From contig JAPPUL010000086.1 in NCBI GenBank assembly GCA_026874595.1, positions 62,001-126,000 on the forward strand: DNA of 64,000 nucleotides, read 5' to 3'. Both the position numbers and the translations under genes were made by a program. Positions 46,659-55,289 of this stretch are shown piece by piece. Positions within the stretch are counted from its first letter, which is position 1. Every line of letters begins with the position of its first letter. This stretch comes from Sipunculus nudus (taxonomy: Eukaryota > Annelida > Sipuncula > Golfingiida > Sipunculidae). Below the pieces are notes generated by a model. That model searched no databases. It saw only the letters and a program-made list of their open reading frames with translations, and had not been told where the DNA came from.

Positions 46659-46809
46659 CGATTAGTTAATATATTTTGTTAATATATCCTCTCCTTCCAG
46701 AATATAGGAATATAACCATGAACTATAGCATTCACTGTTTTACTATCTTTAATTCGACCTATTACTCTACAAGTATAATCTTTTATCTTTATTTATTCCG
46801 AAAATCTAT

Positions 46810-47535
46810 CTAGCTTGCAAAATCTATTGTTAGCGAAAGATAGGGGGGCTTGTTACTTACCTGCCCTGCAAAATACTTCTGGCCTTTAAGGCATAAATGC
46901 TCAAAATAATATTTCGTTACGTCTGTTTCTATTAACCCATTCTTTAATCTATTTCCGCGTACTTTTGGCTTCATAGATACATGGGTTACCTCTTCTTCTC
47001 TATACTCTCCACTGTCAGATATAAATAAACCTACATTCCCAAGACACAACGGTTTTTTTACCAACGAGGATGCATACGAAAATGAAGATATCCCAGATAA
47101 TACTTCTGTTTTCTCATATATCGTTTTTGATAGCTTCTTTATATTCTCCAATATATAATAGGCACTGCTGTATATTGCTACGTCGCCTATCGTTACATAA
47201 CATATATTACTATACCCTTCGCTAAATAAATTTATTATGTCTTTTGCCTGCTTCACCCACTCACAACTCTTGTTTTGCATAGTCGTAAGAAGCTCTACTA
47301 CCTCTGGCATCCGTACAGCATCTACATTATAATATTTATCCGCAAACAAGCTCTTTACTATCTGATAAGCCTTTGTCTCTTCTACCTTCCCTCGCCCCGA
47401 TATCAATATGCACTCTGTTTCAAACAAACTCTTTTGTGCCTTCAGTGTCATTAATTCATAATCTCCAGGCCCTAGTGAGACTATTATTAGCTTATTTAAT
47501 TTATTCATTCTTTTATAATCTCTTTTTCTCATCAT
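46810..47535 (-). CDS. cbiL: Tetrapyrrole methylase, CbiL/CobI-like
   Basis: SAM-dependent methylase of the corrin pathway. The Gly-rich loop VSLGPGDYELMTLKAQ, TIGDVAIYSS and LSGISSFSYASS match the precorrin-2 / cobalt-factor II C20-methyltransferase pattern. It is preceded by cbiK, the cobalt chelatase that supplies the substrate, which supports this choice. Length 241 is normal. The start could be the first ATG (47535) or the ATG at 47508, where MNKLNKLIIV begins the conserved part. It is the last gene of the cobalt operon; the remaining corrin genes are not in the window. Confidence 0.82.
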   Translation of the reverse strand: MMRKRDYKRMNKLNKLIIVSLGPGDYELMTLKAQKSLFETECILISGRGKVEETKAYQIVKSLFADKYYNVDAVRMPEVVELLTTMQNKSCEWVKQAKDIINLFSEGYSNICYVTIGDVAIYSSAYYILENIKKLSKTIYEKTEVLSGISSFSYASSLVKKPLCLGNVGLFISDSGEYREEEVTHVSMKPKVRGNRLKNGLIETDVTKYYFEHLCLKGQKYFAGQVSNKPPYLSLTIDFAS

Positions 47536-47536
47536 T

Positions 47537-47581
47537 TATATTCTCATCCTTTATATTCTCATCCTTTATATTCTCATCCTT
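47537..47581 (-). repeat. 15-bp tandem repeat in the cbiL leader
   Basis: Three perfect copies of tatattctcatcctt (plus strand). On the coding strand each unit reads AAGG ATG AGA ATA TA, so each gives a ribosome-binding-like AAGG followed by an ATG and a short MRI-stop reading frame. Confidence 0.92.
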
Positions 47582-47620
47582 ATATATTCTAAATCTATTA
47601 ACTTAATTAGTAACTGCCTT

Positions 47621-48460
47621 CTAGCACATCTTCGCTATCTCTTCCTCTATATGTTTCTTTATAACTTTACGTACTGACAAAACCTCAAGTAAATAAAATT
47701 TATCCCCGCTCCCTTCAAGAGAACTTGCTGTGCGTACTTTAAATCCTTCCCCCTCCAAAACCTTCGTTAGCAGCTTATCTACATCTTTACTAAAGTGGGT
47801 TCCGCTTATTAAAAGTAGTGGCACTATTGTTATTTCATTTATTCCCGTCTTTTTGAAACTATTTAACAGGTTAGCCTTCAAATAGTCAAATGTATAAGCT
47901 CCTTCAAGTGCGCATACATAGTTTAAGCTATTTAAGCTATTTAGAAACTCTTTTGTATAACTTATTGCCTGTAACCCCGCTTGTTCGAAATACGGGGCGC
48001 CGTGTACCACATACAAGCACAGCGATTCCTTATTTCGCTCATCTTCTCTTACCCTCGTTGATATGTCATTTAATATCTTACTTGTATCACTTGTTTTTGT
48101 GAATATTGCCTTTGTTGCTCTTATATTTGCCGGCGAGAAGCTTTTAAACCCTTCTACTATCTTTATACAATATTCATGTTCGTCTGTTGGATATAAGTTT
48201 AACGACAAAACTATTTGTCGCCTGTAGCCTTCTATATCAAGATGGGCCATCGCTTCTATCTGATTCTTATATTCTATTCCCTTTTTTGCCTTCAGATATC
48301 TTAATATCGTTCTCGACGAAAAGGACATATATACATCATAATCTGAAAACTCCTCTTCTATATAACCTTTAAACGATTCGTAGTGCCTTTCTGCTTCTAT
48401 TGAACCAAAGGCTGATATTAATATACTTTTATCCTTTTTATAGTGTCTAAACCTTTTCAT
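47621..48460 (-). CDS. cbiK: Sirohydrochlorin cobaltochelatase
   Basis: Inserts Co2+ into sirohydrochlorin, the first committed step of anaerobic B12 synthesis. The two chelatase half-domains are visible: ILISAFGSIEAERHYESF, VVHGAPYFEQAG (metal-ligand His) and VPLLLISGTHFSKDVDKLL (second His). Length 279 fits CbiK rather than the shorter CbiX. No signal peptide, so it is cytoplasmic. It lies 49 bp after cbiO. Confidence 0.9.
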   Translation of the reverse strand: MKRFRHYKKDKSILISAFGSIEAERHYESFKGYIEEEFSDYDVYMSFSSRTILRYLKAKKGIEYKNQIEAMAHLDIEGYRRQIVLSLNLYPTDEHEYCIKIVEGFKSFSPANIRATKAIFTKTSDTSKILNDISTRVREDERNKESLCLYVVHGAPYFEQAGLQAISYTKEFLNSLNSLNYVCALEGAYTFDYLKANLLNSFKKTGINEITIVPLLLISGTHFSKDVDKLLTKVLEGEGFKVRTASSLEGSGDKFYLLEVLSVRKVIKKHIEEEIAKMC

Positions 48461-48509
48461 TTATCTTTTTTTCCCTAAATATCTATTTTTATAACTATTT
48501 GACTTTTTT

Positions 48510-49367
48510 TTATACCTTATAGCGTGATGCCAAGCTCCATACCTCCTCTTCTGTCCTCGGAAGCCCTTCTTTCTTTATGTCATACCACGATAACATCCCT
48601 TGTCGCCTAAGACCATGAAATAGTTTTGCAACGTAAGGCTGTTTTAAACCATATCCATTCTCATTTATTTCACTTGCAAATATATCTCCTATATCCCCCT
48701 CCCCCACTATCTGTCCCCCATCTAACACTAAAAACTTATCTGCATACGCATAGGCAAAATCCATATTATGTGTACTGAAGATTAAAGTCTTTCCTTCTAT
48801 ATGCAATTTATCAAGTAGCATATAAAGTTCTTGTTTGCCAACTTCATCTAGGAATACCGTCGGCTCGTCAAATACTATAACCTCGCTGCACATAGATATT
48901 ACACTCGCTATGCATACCCGCTTCTTCTCTCCGTAACTTAATTTATGAATTAAACGTCCCGACAGCTCCTTTATGTTCGTTTTCTTAAGTGCATCCTCTA
49001 CCCTCTCCTTTACTAAAGAGCTACTATAACCTAAATTATGAGGACCAAAGGCTACCTCTTCATACACCGTCGGCCCAAACATATGTATATCCGGATCTTG
49101 AAACACAAACCCAACTTTTCTCCGCAATTCACGAAGTCCATCCTTTTTATACCTTATCTTCTCACCGCAATATAATATTTGTCCGCTTGAGGGTTTTAAA
49201 AGTCCATTTAAATGTTTTAATAATGTCGTTTTGCCACTCCCATTTAATCCTATAACGCAAACCCTATCCCCTGCCTTTATCTTTGTACTCACTCCCTTAA
49301 GTACTTCCTCCCCCATTTTGTAACTATATGATATATCCTCAAGTTCAAATATATTAACATCTTGCAT
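48510..49367 (-). CDS. cbiO: Cobalt ECF transporter ATP-binding protein CbiO
   Basis: ATPase of the energy-coupling-factor cobalt transporter. Walker A GLNGSGKTTLL, Q-loop FVFQDPDIHMFG, signature LSYGEKKRVCIA, Walker B VIVFDEPT and H-loop FSTHNMD are all present; the C-terminal 60 residues are family-specific. It pairs with CbiQ and CbiMN upstream. Its leader carries a 9-bp repeat made of AAGG-containing units. Confidence 0.96.
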   Translation of the reverse strand: MQDVNIFELEDISYSYKMGEEVLKGVSTKIKAGDRVCVIGLNGSGKTTLLKHLNGLLKPSSGQILYCGEKIRYKKDGLRELRRKVGFVFQDPDIHMFGPTVYEEVAFGPHNLGYSSSLVKERVEDALKKTNIKELSGRLIHKLSYGEKKRVCIASVISMCSEVIVFDEPTVFLDEVGKQELYMLLDKLHIEGKTLIFSTHNMDFAYAYADKFLVLDGGQIVGEGDIGDIFASEINENGYGLKQPYVAKLFHGLRRQGMLSWYDIKKEGLPRTEEEVWSLASRYKV

Positions 49368-49371
49368 CTAT

Positions 49372-49407
49372 TTATTTACCTTATTTGCCTTATTTGCCTT
49401 ATCTGCC
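49372..49407 (-). repeat. 9-bp tandem repeat in the cbiO leader, four units
   Basis: Units ttatttacc, ttatttgcc, ttatttgcc and ttatctgcc (plus strand). On the coding strand each junction recreates an AAGG core, so there are four ribosome-binding-like sites in a row; the one nearest cbiO is best spaced. Confidence 0.9.
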
Positions 49408-49433
49408 TTAAACCGCTTACTTAAACCTATTAT

Positions 49434-50213
49434 TTACATATAATTTCTAACAAATATCCAAAACATCAGTATCATCCCTATTACCGTAACGCGCATCATA
49501 GAAAAATTATAACTCCTATTATTTAAAAGCATTATCTTACCCGAATACACCCGCGACTCAAGTACTTCCTCTATGCCATGCATCCCTTTGTATAAGTTAT
49601 AAAACAAGCTATATATCAGTTTAGAAAATGTCCTCAGGCTATTTATATAACCACTATAACCAAGACGAGCTTTTTGAGATTGTATTGTATTATATATGAT
49701 TTTATACATCATAAACATATAGTGATAAGTAAGAACAAGTAGCTCAAGTAATAACCCTGGGACCCGAGCTCGTTTTAGCAAATACATTATATCCATAAAG
49801 GGTGTTGTTAGTATTACAAAAAATAAACTGAATATACAAGATAAAGCCTTAAAAAGAGTAATTAGTCCTTGCTTTAAGCCTGTTTCTAAAAGCACTATTA
49901 TATATCTCTCATTTATAAAAACACTGTATATATAGGATATGTCTTTGGATAATGGCACTTTGTATACCCCAAGCATTAACGGAAGTATTCCAAGTATTAG
50001 AAAACCCTTAGATACCAAAAAAAGTCCTATCAAACCCTTTATTGGAAAGCCTACCGATAATATTAAAACCATTGTGAATAATAGTACAAGCACAGGCATT
50101 AGTAGATTATTGCTTGTAAGCGATAGTAACAAAAAGCCTAAGGACACAAATACTTTCTCAAAGGGATGTATGTCGCTTATTTTATTAGTATACGAAAAAT
50201 CTATAAAATACAA
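49434..50213 (-). CDS. cbiQ: Cobalt ECF transporter transmembrane protein CbiQ
   Basis: Membrane (T) component of the ECF cobalt transporter, 259 residues with about five membrane helices. The coupling-region signatures are recognisable (ALSCIFSLFFVILTTPF and, near the end, KRARVPGLLLELLVLTYHYMF). The start is a TTG with AGGTG 6 bases upstream. It sits between cbiMN and cbiO on the same strand. Confidence 0.9.
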   Translation of the reverse strand: MYFIDFSYTNKISDIHPFEKVFVSLGFLLLSLTSNNLLMPVLVLLFTMVLILSVGFPIKGLIGLFLVSKGFLILGILPLMLGVYKVPLSKDISYIYSVFINERYIIVLLETGLKQGLITLFKALSCIFSLFFVILTTPFMDIMYLLKRARVPGLLLELLVLTYHYMFMMYKIIYNTIQSQKARLGYSGYINSLRTFSKLIYSLFYNLYKGMHGIEEVLESRVYSGKIMLLNNRSYNFSMMRVTVIGMILMFWIFVRNYM

Positions 50214-50240
50214 TCTATCACCTAAACTATCTAGCTCCTC

Positions 50241-51308
50241 TTAGTCTCTTTTTTGTCTTCTTCTTTTGTCTTCTTCTTTTGCTCCTTCTTTGCCTACACC
50301 ACAACGCATTATATAATAGGCTATAAAACCAAAACTCACTATACCTATAATCAAAAACATTATCCCTTCATAACTCCTTGGAATACTTATAAAATCGCTA
50401 AACCATACTTCATAATCCGGATTTAAAGTCTCTACCATCCCCATTGCCCTATCATCTAGACCTACACTAAGCGCACTCTCAGACAAGATGAAATAAGGCA
50501 TTATAATTATTATAAGTGCGGCAAAACATGCTACCAAACCCTTATTTAATGAATACATTCCTCTTTCTTTGTAACTGTTTGAGCCAAGCTTACTAATTAA
50601 ATCTAAATCATCTCTTCTATACCTAAGAAGCATATCTACCGCAAATAACGTTATAAAACCCTCTACAACTGCTATTGGAAATTGTGTTACCATAAATACG
50701 GATAAGAACTTGTATGTTGAAGACAAATGTGAACCTGTTATTACCTCTGGATAGGCAAGTCCAAGCTGTAATGAGCTTGAGACGTAGGTAAATATATCAC
50801 ATAAAAATACTGTCAAAAAGATATTAACACGCAGCGGCAAAAGCTTTCGAGACAGGATAAACACATGTATGGCATATGCCAAAAATGGAGCAAATATTCC
50901 CATAGAAAAGACATTTGCTCCTAAAGTCGTTATCCCCCCATGCCCAACCAATATCACGTGTAAGAATAATACTATTAAGCTTGATATACTCATTACAAAA
51001 GGGCCAACAAGCAATACACCAAGTCCTATCCCTGTCGGATGTGTTGTGCTGCCCATTATAGAAGGTATTTTTAAGGAGGATACAAATAACACAAATACTG
51101 TTATAAAAACAAAAAATAGTTTAGATTTTATATCATAATTTATGTTGTTCTTTAGATTAGTAAAGGCCCATACTATAAATGGGATTGTAACTATATACCA
51201 AAATATCGACCATTCTACCGGGAGAAAACCTTCTGCTATATGCATTGCATAGCCATCCTCTCCTACCACTAGAAAGAATAATATAAAACATAAGGCCTTT
51301 ACGAGCAC
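50241..51308 (-). CDS. cbiM: CbiM-CbiN fusion, substrate-binding component of the cobalt transporter
   Basis: Residues 1-21 are a cleavable signal peptide whose removal would leave MHIAEGFLP, the Met-His N-terminus that binds the metal in CbiM. Membrane helices follow to about 230, including the family segment STTHPTGIGLGVLLVGP and GHGGITTLGANVFSMGI. The last 130 residues match CbiN (DDRAMGMVETLNPDYEVWF), so CbiM and CbiN are fused. The C-terminus is altered by a 13-bp tandem duplication. GTG start, moderate site upstream. Confidence 0.93.
   Translation of the reverse strand: MLVKALCFILFFLVVGEDGYAMHIAEGFLPVEWSIFWYIVTIPFIVWAFTNLKNNINYDIKSKLFFVFITVFVLFVSSLKIPSIMGSTTHPTGIGLGVLLVGPFVMSISSLIVLFLHVILVGHGGITTLGANVFSMGIFAPFLAYAIHVFILSRKLLPLRVNIFLTVFLCDIFTYVSSSLQLGLAYPEVITGSHLSSTYKFLSVFMVTQFPIAVVEGFITLFAVDMLLRYRRDDLDLISKLGSNSYKERGMYSLNKGLVACFAALIIIIMPYFILSESALSVGLDDRAMGMVETLNPDYEVWFSDFISIPRSYEGIMFLIIGIVSFGFIAYYIMRCGVGKEGAKEEDKRRRQKRD
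50251..50276 (-). repeat. 13-bp tandem duplication at the cbiMN 3' end
   Basis: ttttgtcttcttc twice (plus strand). Because 13 is not a multiple of three, the coding frame reads the two copies differently (EEDKR, then RRQKR), giving a short frame-shifted tail before the stop. Confidence 0.85.
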
Positions 51309-51327
51309 AAGTTATAACCCTATTATC

Positions 51328-52404
51328 TTAAAAGTAAAATAAGTGGTCCGGCAAGGTAAACCTTAAAAATATTCCAAGACCTATACTATATCCATTAATC
51401 TCATTAAGCACATCAACATCATAATATCCCTCAAAACCTACTTCAAACCCGTCAAACGGCTTGTATTTTGCCATAACACCAAATCTAAGTGGAGGATCAA
51501 ATGTACCAACAGATAATGTCCCAACTCCCGGAAGCAATACACTCTCTTCACCCTTTTTTCTTACTATATAACTGCCATAAGCTCCCGCATCAAATTTATC
51601 TCCTATATATGCTCCCTCAAACCTAAGCACTATTACCCGCGGGGCTACCACTGCAAATAGATAATGCGCATTCTTTTGTTTAAATACAAACTCAGCTGCT
51701 ATGCTATAAAAAGCATCTACTATTGCAAGTGTATCTGTATCATTATCTAAAGCACCTTCTATATTCATATTTGAGGTGAAGGATGCATTAAACATAAATG
51801 TAAGATTCTCTCCTATATAATTTGCATGTATATAAGCAAAATAATTCTTTGGCCTTACAAACCACTTTGACCCATCAGATGGCTTTGTCCCATCAAATGC
51901 ATTGTAAAACCCAAACCCCACTCTAACCACGTCCCCATACTTAAACCCAAGCTGTATTGCTGTTGCACTTGCTGAACCATAGGAAATAATATGATTATTT
52001 TGATGCACAAAAGGTGAGTTATCCTCCGTTATCGACGTTTCAAGTGTATAAGCTCCCACCTTTGTGAAGAACGGCACTGTCTTCGAAAAGGTTATCTCCC
52101 CAAATGCACCGTCTATTCCAAATGTATGATTATCCCCTGCTATATCACTTGCATAATTTGCACTGAAGTGTAAAAGCATATATTCTGTTATCTCAGCCTC
52201 AAGACCTAGTACTGCTTTATAGATTGAGAAATTTACCTCATGTTTTTTAGCCTGGTGTAGATTTACAGAGCCTAGGGTATCAAGCGCTAAGATAGGCTTT
52301 ATATGTCCTATCTTCTTCTTGCTTTCTTGGCTAAATCCGTTTTGTCCACAGAGCAACACCGCTACTAAGGCAATAAATACCACCATTTGATATTTTAGTT
52401 TCAT
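51328..52404 (-). CDS. Outer-membrane porin heading the cobalt operon
   Basis: Signal peptide (LKYQMVVFIALVAVLLCG, cut after GFSQ) and about 335 residues of amphipathic strands ending in HLFYF, the C-terminal aromatic residue of Bam-inserted barrels. Segments such as KVGAYTLETSITEDNSPF and SASATAIQLGFKYGD recall LbtU-type siderophore porins. It is the first gene after the candidate cobalamin riboswitch and 19 bp before cbiMN, so it may let cobalt cross the outer membrane. There is no TonB box or plug domain. The start is set by GGGAGGAG before the ATG at 52404. Confidence 0.78.
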   Translation of the reverse strand: MKLKYQMVVFIALVAVLLCGQNGFSQESKKKIGHIKPILALDTLGSVNLHQAKKHEVNFSIYKAVLGLEAEITEYMLLHFSANYASDIAGDNHTFGIDGAFGEITFSKTVPFFTKVGAYTLETSITEDNSPFVHQNNHIISYGSASATAIQLGFKYGDVVRVGFGFYNAFDGTKPSDGSKWFVRPKNYFAYIHANYIGENLTFMFNASFTSNMNIEGALDNDTDTLAIVDAFYSIAAEFVFKQKNAHYLFAVVAPRVIVLRFEGAYIGDKFDAGAYGSYIVRKKGEESVLLPGVGTLSVGTFDPPLRFGVMAKYKPFDGFEVGFEGYYDVDVLNEINGYSIGLGIFLRFTLPDHLFYF

Positions 52405-52440
52405 TTTAAACTCCTCCCAAATTTTTTTAAAATATCTCAC

Positions 52441-52895
52441 TCTTAAATTCTAATATTTATAAAACTTTATCTATAAACATTAGAATTACCACAGCTTATG
52501 TGTAATTTTATTTGCAATTAGTCTGTTGTGATTTGATTTTCATACACAAAGCCTCAGTAATTACAAACGGGTACGAGAAACTTTACTTAAGAAATTAGGT
52601 GAAATATGCGTATCTGACTTTTACAGTTACCCGTTAGCGAGGAAATTCCATCCTTCTTCCGCACAAAATTCACTAAACTTGCTTAATTTATTTTATTGTG
52701 TCGTAAGCCTTATTAAACGTTTCACTTGAACTAAACTCTCCATACAACTCTGAAACTCTCCATGCAAGGCAATAAAGGCAATTAAAACTGAAAAATTAAA
52801 TATACTCTCATTAGTCAAATACGTCAATAGTTTTTCCGAAAAATATACTCATTGTTCACTTACATACTTTTGTATAGCAATTTGGAGATGATTTT
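52441..52895. other. Divergent spacer between the cobalt operon and the 63-residue gene
   Basis: About 455 bp. The left part holds the candidate cobalamin riboswitch (minus strand); the right part is AT-rich and must hold the promoters of both transcripts. The bases aatgagtatat (minus strand, near 52846-52856) recur in the nrdJ-ilvE spacer. Confidence 0.6.
52566..52700 (-). promoter_or_regulatory. Candidate cobalamin riboswitch
   Basis: On the minus strand, conserved cobalamin-riboswitch elements appear in order: GGAA (52660-52657), GGATGGAATTTCC (52653-52641), CGCTAACGGGTAACTGT (52639-52623, compare the usual CCGCaACTGT) and AAGTCAGATAC (52620-52610, compare AGTCAGGAGACC). AACGGGTA (52635-52628) is perfectly complementary to TACCCGTT (52573-52566), 54 bases downstream, and could be the long-range loop-loop pairing that switches expression. 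The element lies about 160-300 bases before the porin start, the right place to control the whole cobalt operon. The match is by eye and the P1 stem was not resolved. Confidence 0.68.
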
Positions 52896-53087
52896 ATGCA
52901 AAATAACAAAGATATTCCCATGAATATCCCTTTGGAAGACCTTTTAGTCAATCCTTTAGAGAACCTAGATGATAATATATTAACAAATCATAATAACGTT
53001 TATCTTTCTTTTGATAAAATCGATATTGACCAAATCATTCGGTCTATTAAAATTGAAGACAATTTTACTTTCTATGACAATAAATAA
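52896..53087 (+). CDS. Small acidic protein, 63 residues
   Basis: I do not recognise it. A good GGAGAT ribosome-binding site lies 7 bases before the ATG and the frame is intact. The sequence is acidic and Asn/Asp/Ile-rich (PLEDLLVNPLENLDDNIL), with no signal peptide, cysteine or membrane segment. It is divergent from the cobalt operon and convergent with the glycosyltransferase fusion gene. Confidence 0.6.
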   Translation: MQNNKDIPMNIPLEDLLVNPLENLDDNILTNHNNVYLSFDKIDIDQIIRSIKIEDNFTFYDNK

Positions 53088-53208
53088 AATCATACTTTAT
53101 TTTAATAACTACACAAAACAAAACAAAAGCTGTTCTTTTCTTTAATATAGATACTTCTTTTCTTTACATATAAATATTTTCTACCTAAGTCTAGATTATT
53201 ATAGCTTA

Positions 53209-55239
53209 TCAAGCTTTTCTTGCGTATATTTCAAATGTATCCCCATAGCGTTTGTAATAATAAAGTAGTGGCCGTCGTATTACCTTAAGTAACTTCTGAT
53301 ACCTCTTACTCCTTATTATCCTTTCGAAATATAGACCCCTATATTCTATATGTTCTATCACAAAACCTATTCCCTCCAACAACTTGCTTAGCGACCACGG
53401 CGAGAACTCTATATAATGATCTTTTGGTATCTTATTTATATAGCCTGATTTGTCCCTCTTAAAGCTTATTCCACTACAGTTTGGCGTTGATAGGCATAAT
53501 AAACCACCCTCCTTAAGCAGCTTTTTCATCTTCCCCAAAACCTCTGCAAAATCTGCATTATGCTCAAGGTAATACCACCCACATAATATATCATATCCCC
53601 CCTCTACCATAACAAAATCTTTACTAGATCGCACAATATCTCCTTCACACAAAAACTTAGAAAAATCTATCTGCAATACATTAAGGCCAAGCTCTTCATT
53701 TGCATATCTACTACCATAACTAGATAGCTCTATTCCATAACATTTTGCATCTAACTCCTCTTTCGCAAGTTCAAGAAAAAAACCTAGCCCACTCCCTACC
53801 TCAAGCAGCTTTATTTTATCATCCCCTACATCTACATCTACATTCCCAGCAGATAAGAGAGTTTTGCCAAAAATACCTCCCTCCCCTATCCCCCCCCCTT
53901 CCCTCCCATACAATAACTCCTTAATTATCTTTATTCGATATCTATTAAATCTGTTTATATTTTCTTTGTCCTCTAAATACGTCTTCCCATACTGATTCTT
54001 ATATTCATCCGTAAAATAACTGTCGCTATATTTAATCCCGCATTTATACCCCTTGCTCCTATAAAAACTCTTACAACTATAGCAATAATAAGAGTTTATA
54101 TATCCTTCCCTTTCATACACTCGCCCATGACTTTCGCATATCGGACATTTATCCTCAGATCGCTTTATTACCTCTTCTACTACAGCTCCAACACGTTCTC
54201 CTCCCATTAAAGACAATCCCTCATAACACATAAAATCTACACCCTTAATCACCTCATTATTCAAGCTAGATATAAGCTCATTTAAAAGCTTTGCTTTATT
54301 AAAGGCATCCGTAGCCTTATTTAGAACTCCAAGCGTTTTTACCTCTCCTAGCTCATTTGATAGCTCTTTTGAGAGATTGTTATGATATTTTGTCGGGTTT
54401 AAGGTAAAAACCCTTTTACGCAAGTATAATCCTTCATACACCGTCATCCCAAACGACGTTATAACTACATCCGACTTCTTTAACTCCTCTATATACTCAG
54501 AGCGGGAAAGACCCTTAGATACTTTGTCCGCTTTAACAAAATTATTCTCCCCCTTATATAGAGGACCAAGCACTATATTTAACTTATATTTAGGCTTTGC
54601 TCCCGATTCTCTTCCCTTTGTTAACATATCATAACACAATCTTGTAAGCCCGTATGGATCCTCTCCACCGAAACTTATCAGTAGCTCATATCCACCCCCT
54701 CCTGCCCTCCCCTCTTCATTTACTCTAACCCTAGCTAAAACCTCTTTATCATCCCCCTCTCTTTTTATCCACTCATCTAAAATTATATACTCAAACCCCT
54801 CAAAGTTACTTCTGCTAAGCTCATTCCCCCTCTCAACTACAGGAAGCGCATTTATCTTTACCAAAGCCCATACGCTACCTTCTCCATGATCATCTAGTGT
54901 GATTACTTTTGTACACTTTATAAGCTCTTTTATGTACCAGGTCTTGCTGTCTCTTGCATCGTGGATTAAAACTAATGGACGGACTTTATTTACATACTCT
55001 ATTACCTCATCAAGCCCTTCTACCCCTGCTATCTCTACATCCATACCCTCCCCTACATCCCCTCCTTCTACTCCAAATTCTTTTACAAAATCAGGTATTA
55101 AGCCTTTTATAAAAAAACGTATCCTATAGCCTCTTAAACTATAGCTCAAGTTCAAAAGCCGTCTCGTATGTCCAAAACCATACCCTCCCCCACAACAGGC
55201 ATACATACATATTAAGCCTTTTTGTCCTTCATTTAACAA
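53209..55239 (-). CDS. Fusion of a PseG-like nucleotide-sugar hydrolase/glycosyltransferase and a methyltransferase
   Basis: 676 residues. The N-terminal 370 match PseG-type GT-B proteins: GGGYGFGHTRRLLNLSYSL, VLIHDARDSKTWYIKEL, LISFGGEDPYGLTRL and DVVITSFGMTVYEGL. Residues about 376-410 hold four Cys in two pairs (CPIC, CYSC), probably a zinc site; residues about 440-600 form a class I SAM methyltransferase (LLEVGSGLGFFLEL, GIELSSYGSRYANEEL, YDILCGWYYLEHNADF). The fused enzyme would act on surface glycans, such as flagellin or envelope sugars. The TTG start has GAGGG 6 bases upstream. Confidence 0.82.
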   Translation of the reverse strand: MLNEGQKGLICMYACCGGGYGFGHTRRLLNLSYSLRGYRIRFFIKGLIPDFVKEFGVEGGDVGEGMDVEIAGVEGLDEVIEYVNKVRPLVLIHDARDSKTWYIKELIKCTKVITLDDHGEGSVWALVKINALPVVERGNELSRSNFEGFEYIILDEWIKREGDDKEVLARVRVNEEGRAGGGGYELLISFGGEDPYGLTRLCYDMLTKGRESGAKPKYKLNIVLGPLYKGENNFVKADKVSKGLSRSEYIEELKKSDVVITSFGMTVYEGLYLRKRVFTLNPTKYHNNLSKELSNELGEVKTLGVLNKATDAFNKAKLLNELISSLNNEVIKGVDFMCYEGLSLMGGERVGAVVEEVIKRSEDKCPICESHGRVYEREGYINSYYCYSCKSFYRSKGYKCGIKYSDSYFTDEYKNQYGKTYLEDKENINRFNRYRIKIIKELLYGREGGGIGEGGIFGKTLLSAGNVDVDVGDDKIKLLEVGSGLGFFLELAKEELDAKCYGIELSSYGSRYANEELGLNVLQIDFSKFLCEGDIVRSSKDFVMVEGGYDILCGWYYLEHNADFAEVLGKMKKLLKEGGLLCLSTPNCSGISFKRDKSGYINKIPKDHYIEFSPWSLSKLLEGIGFVIEHIEYRGLYFERIIRSKRYQKLLKVIRRPLLYYYKRYGDTFEIYARKA

Positions 55240-55289
55240 TTATATCCCTCAACGCCCCACTTTGTATAGCATTAAAAAAAACAATAGCA

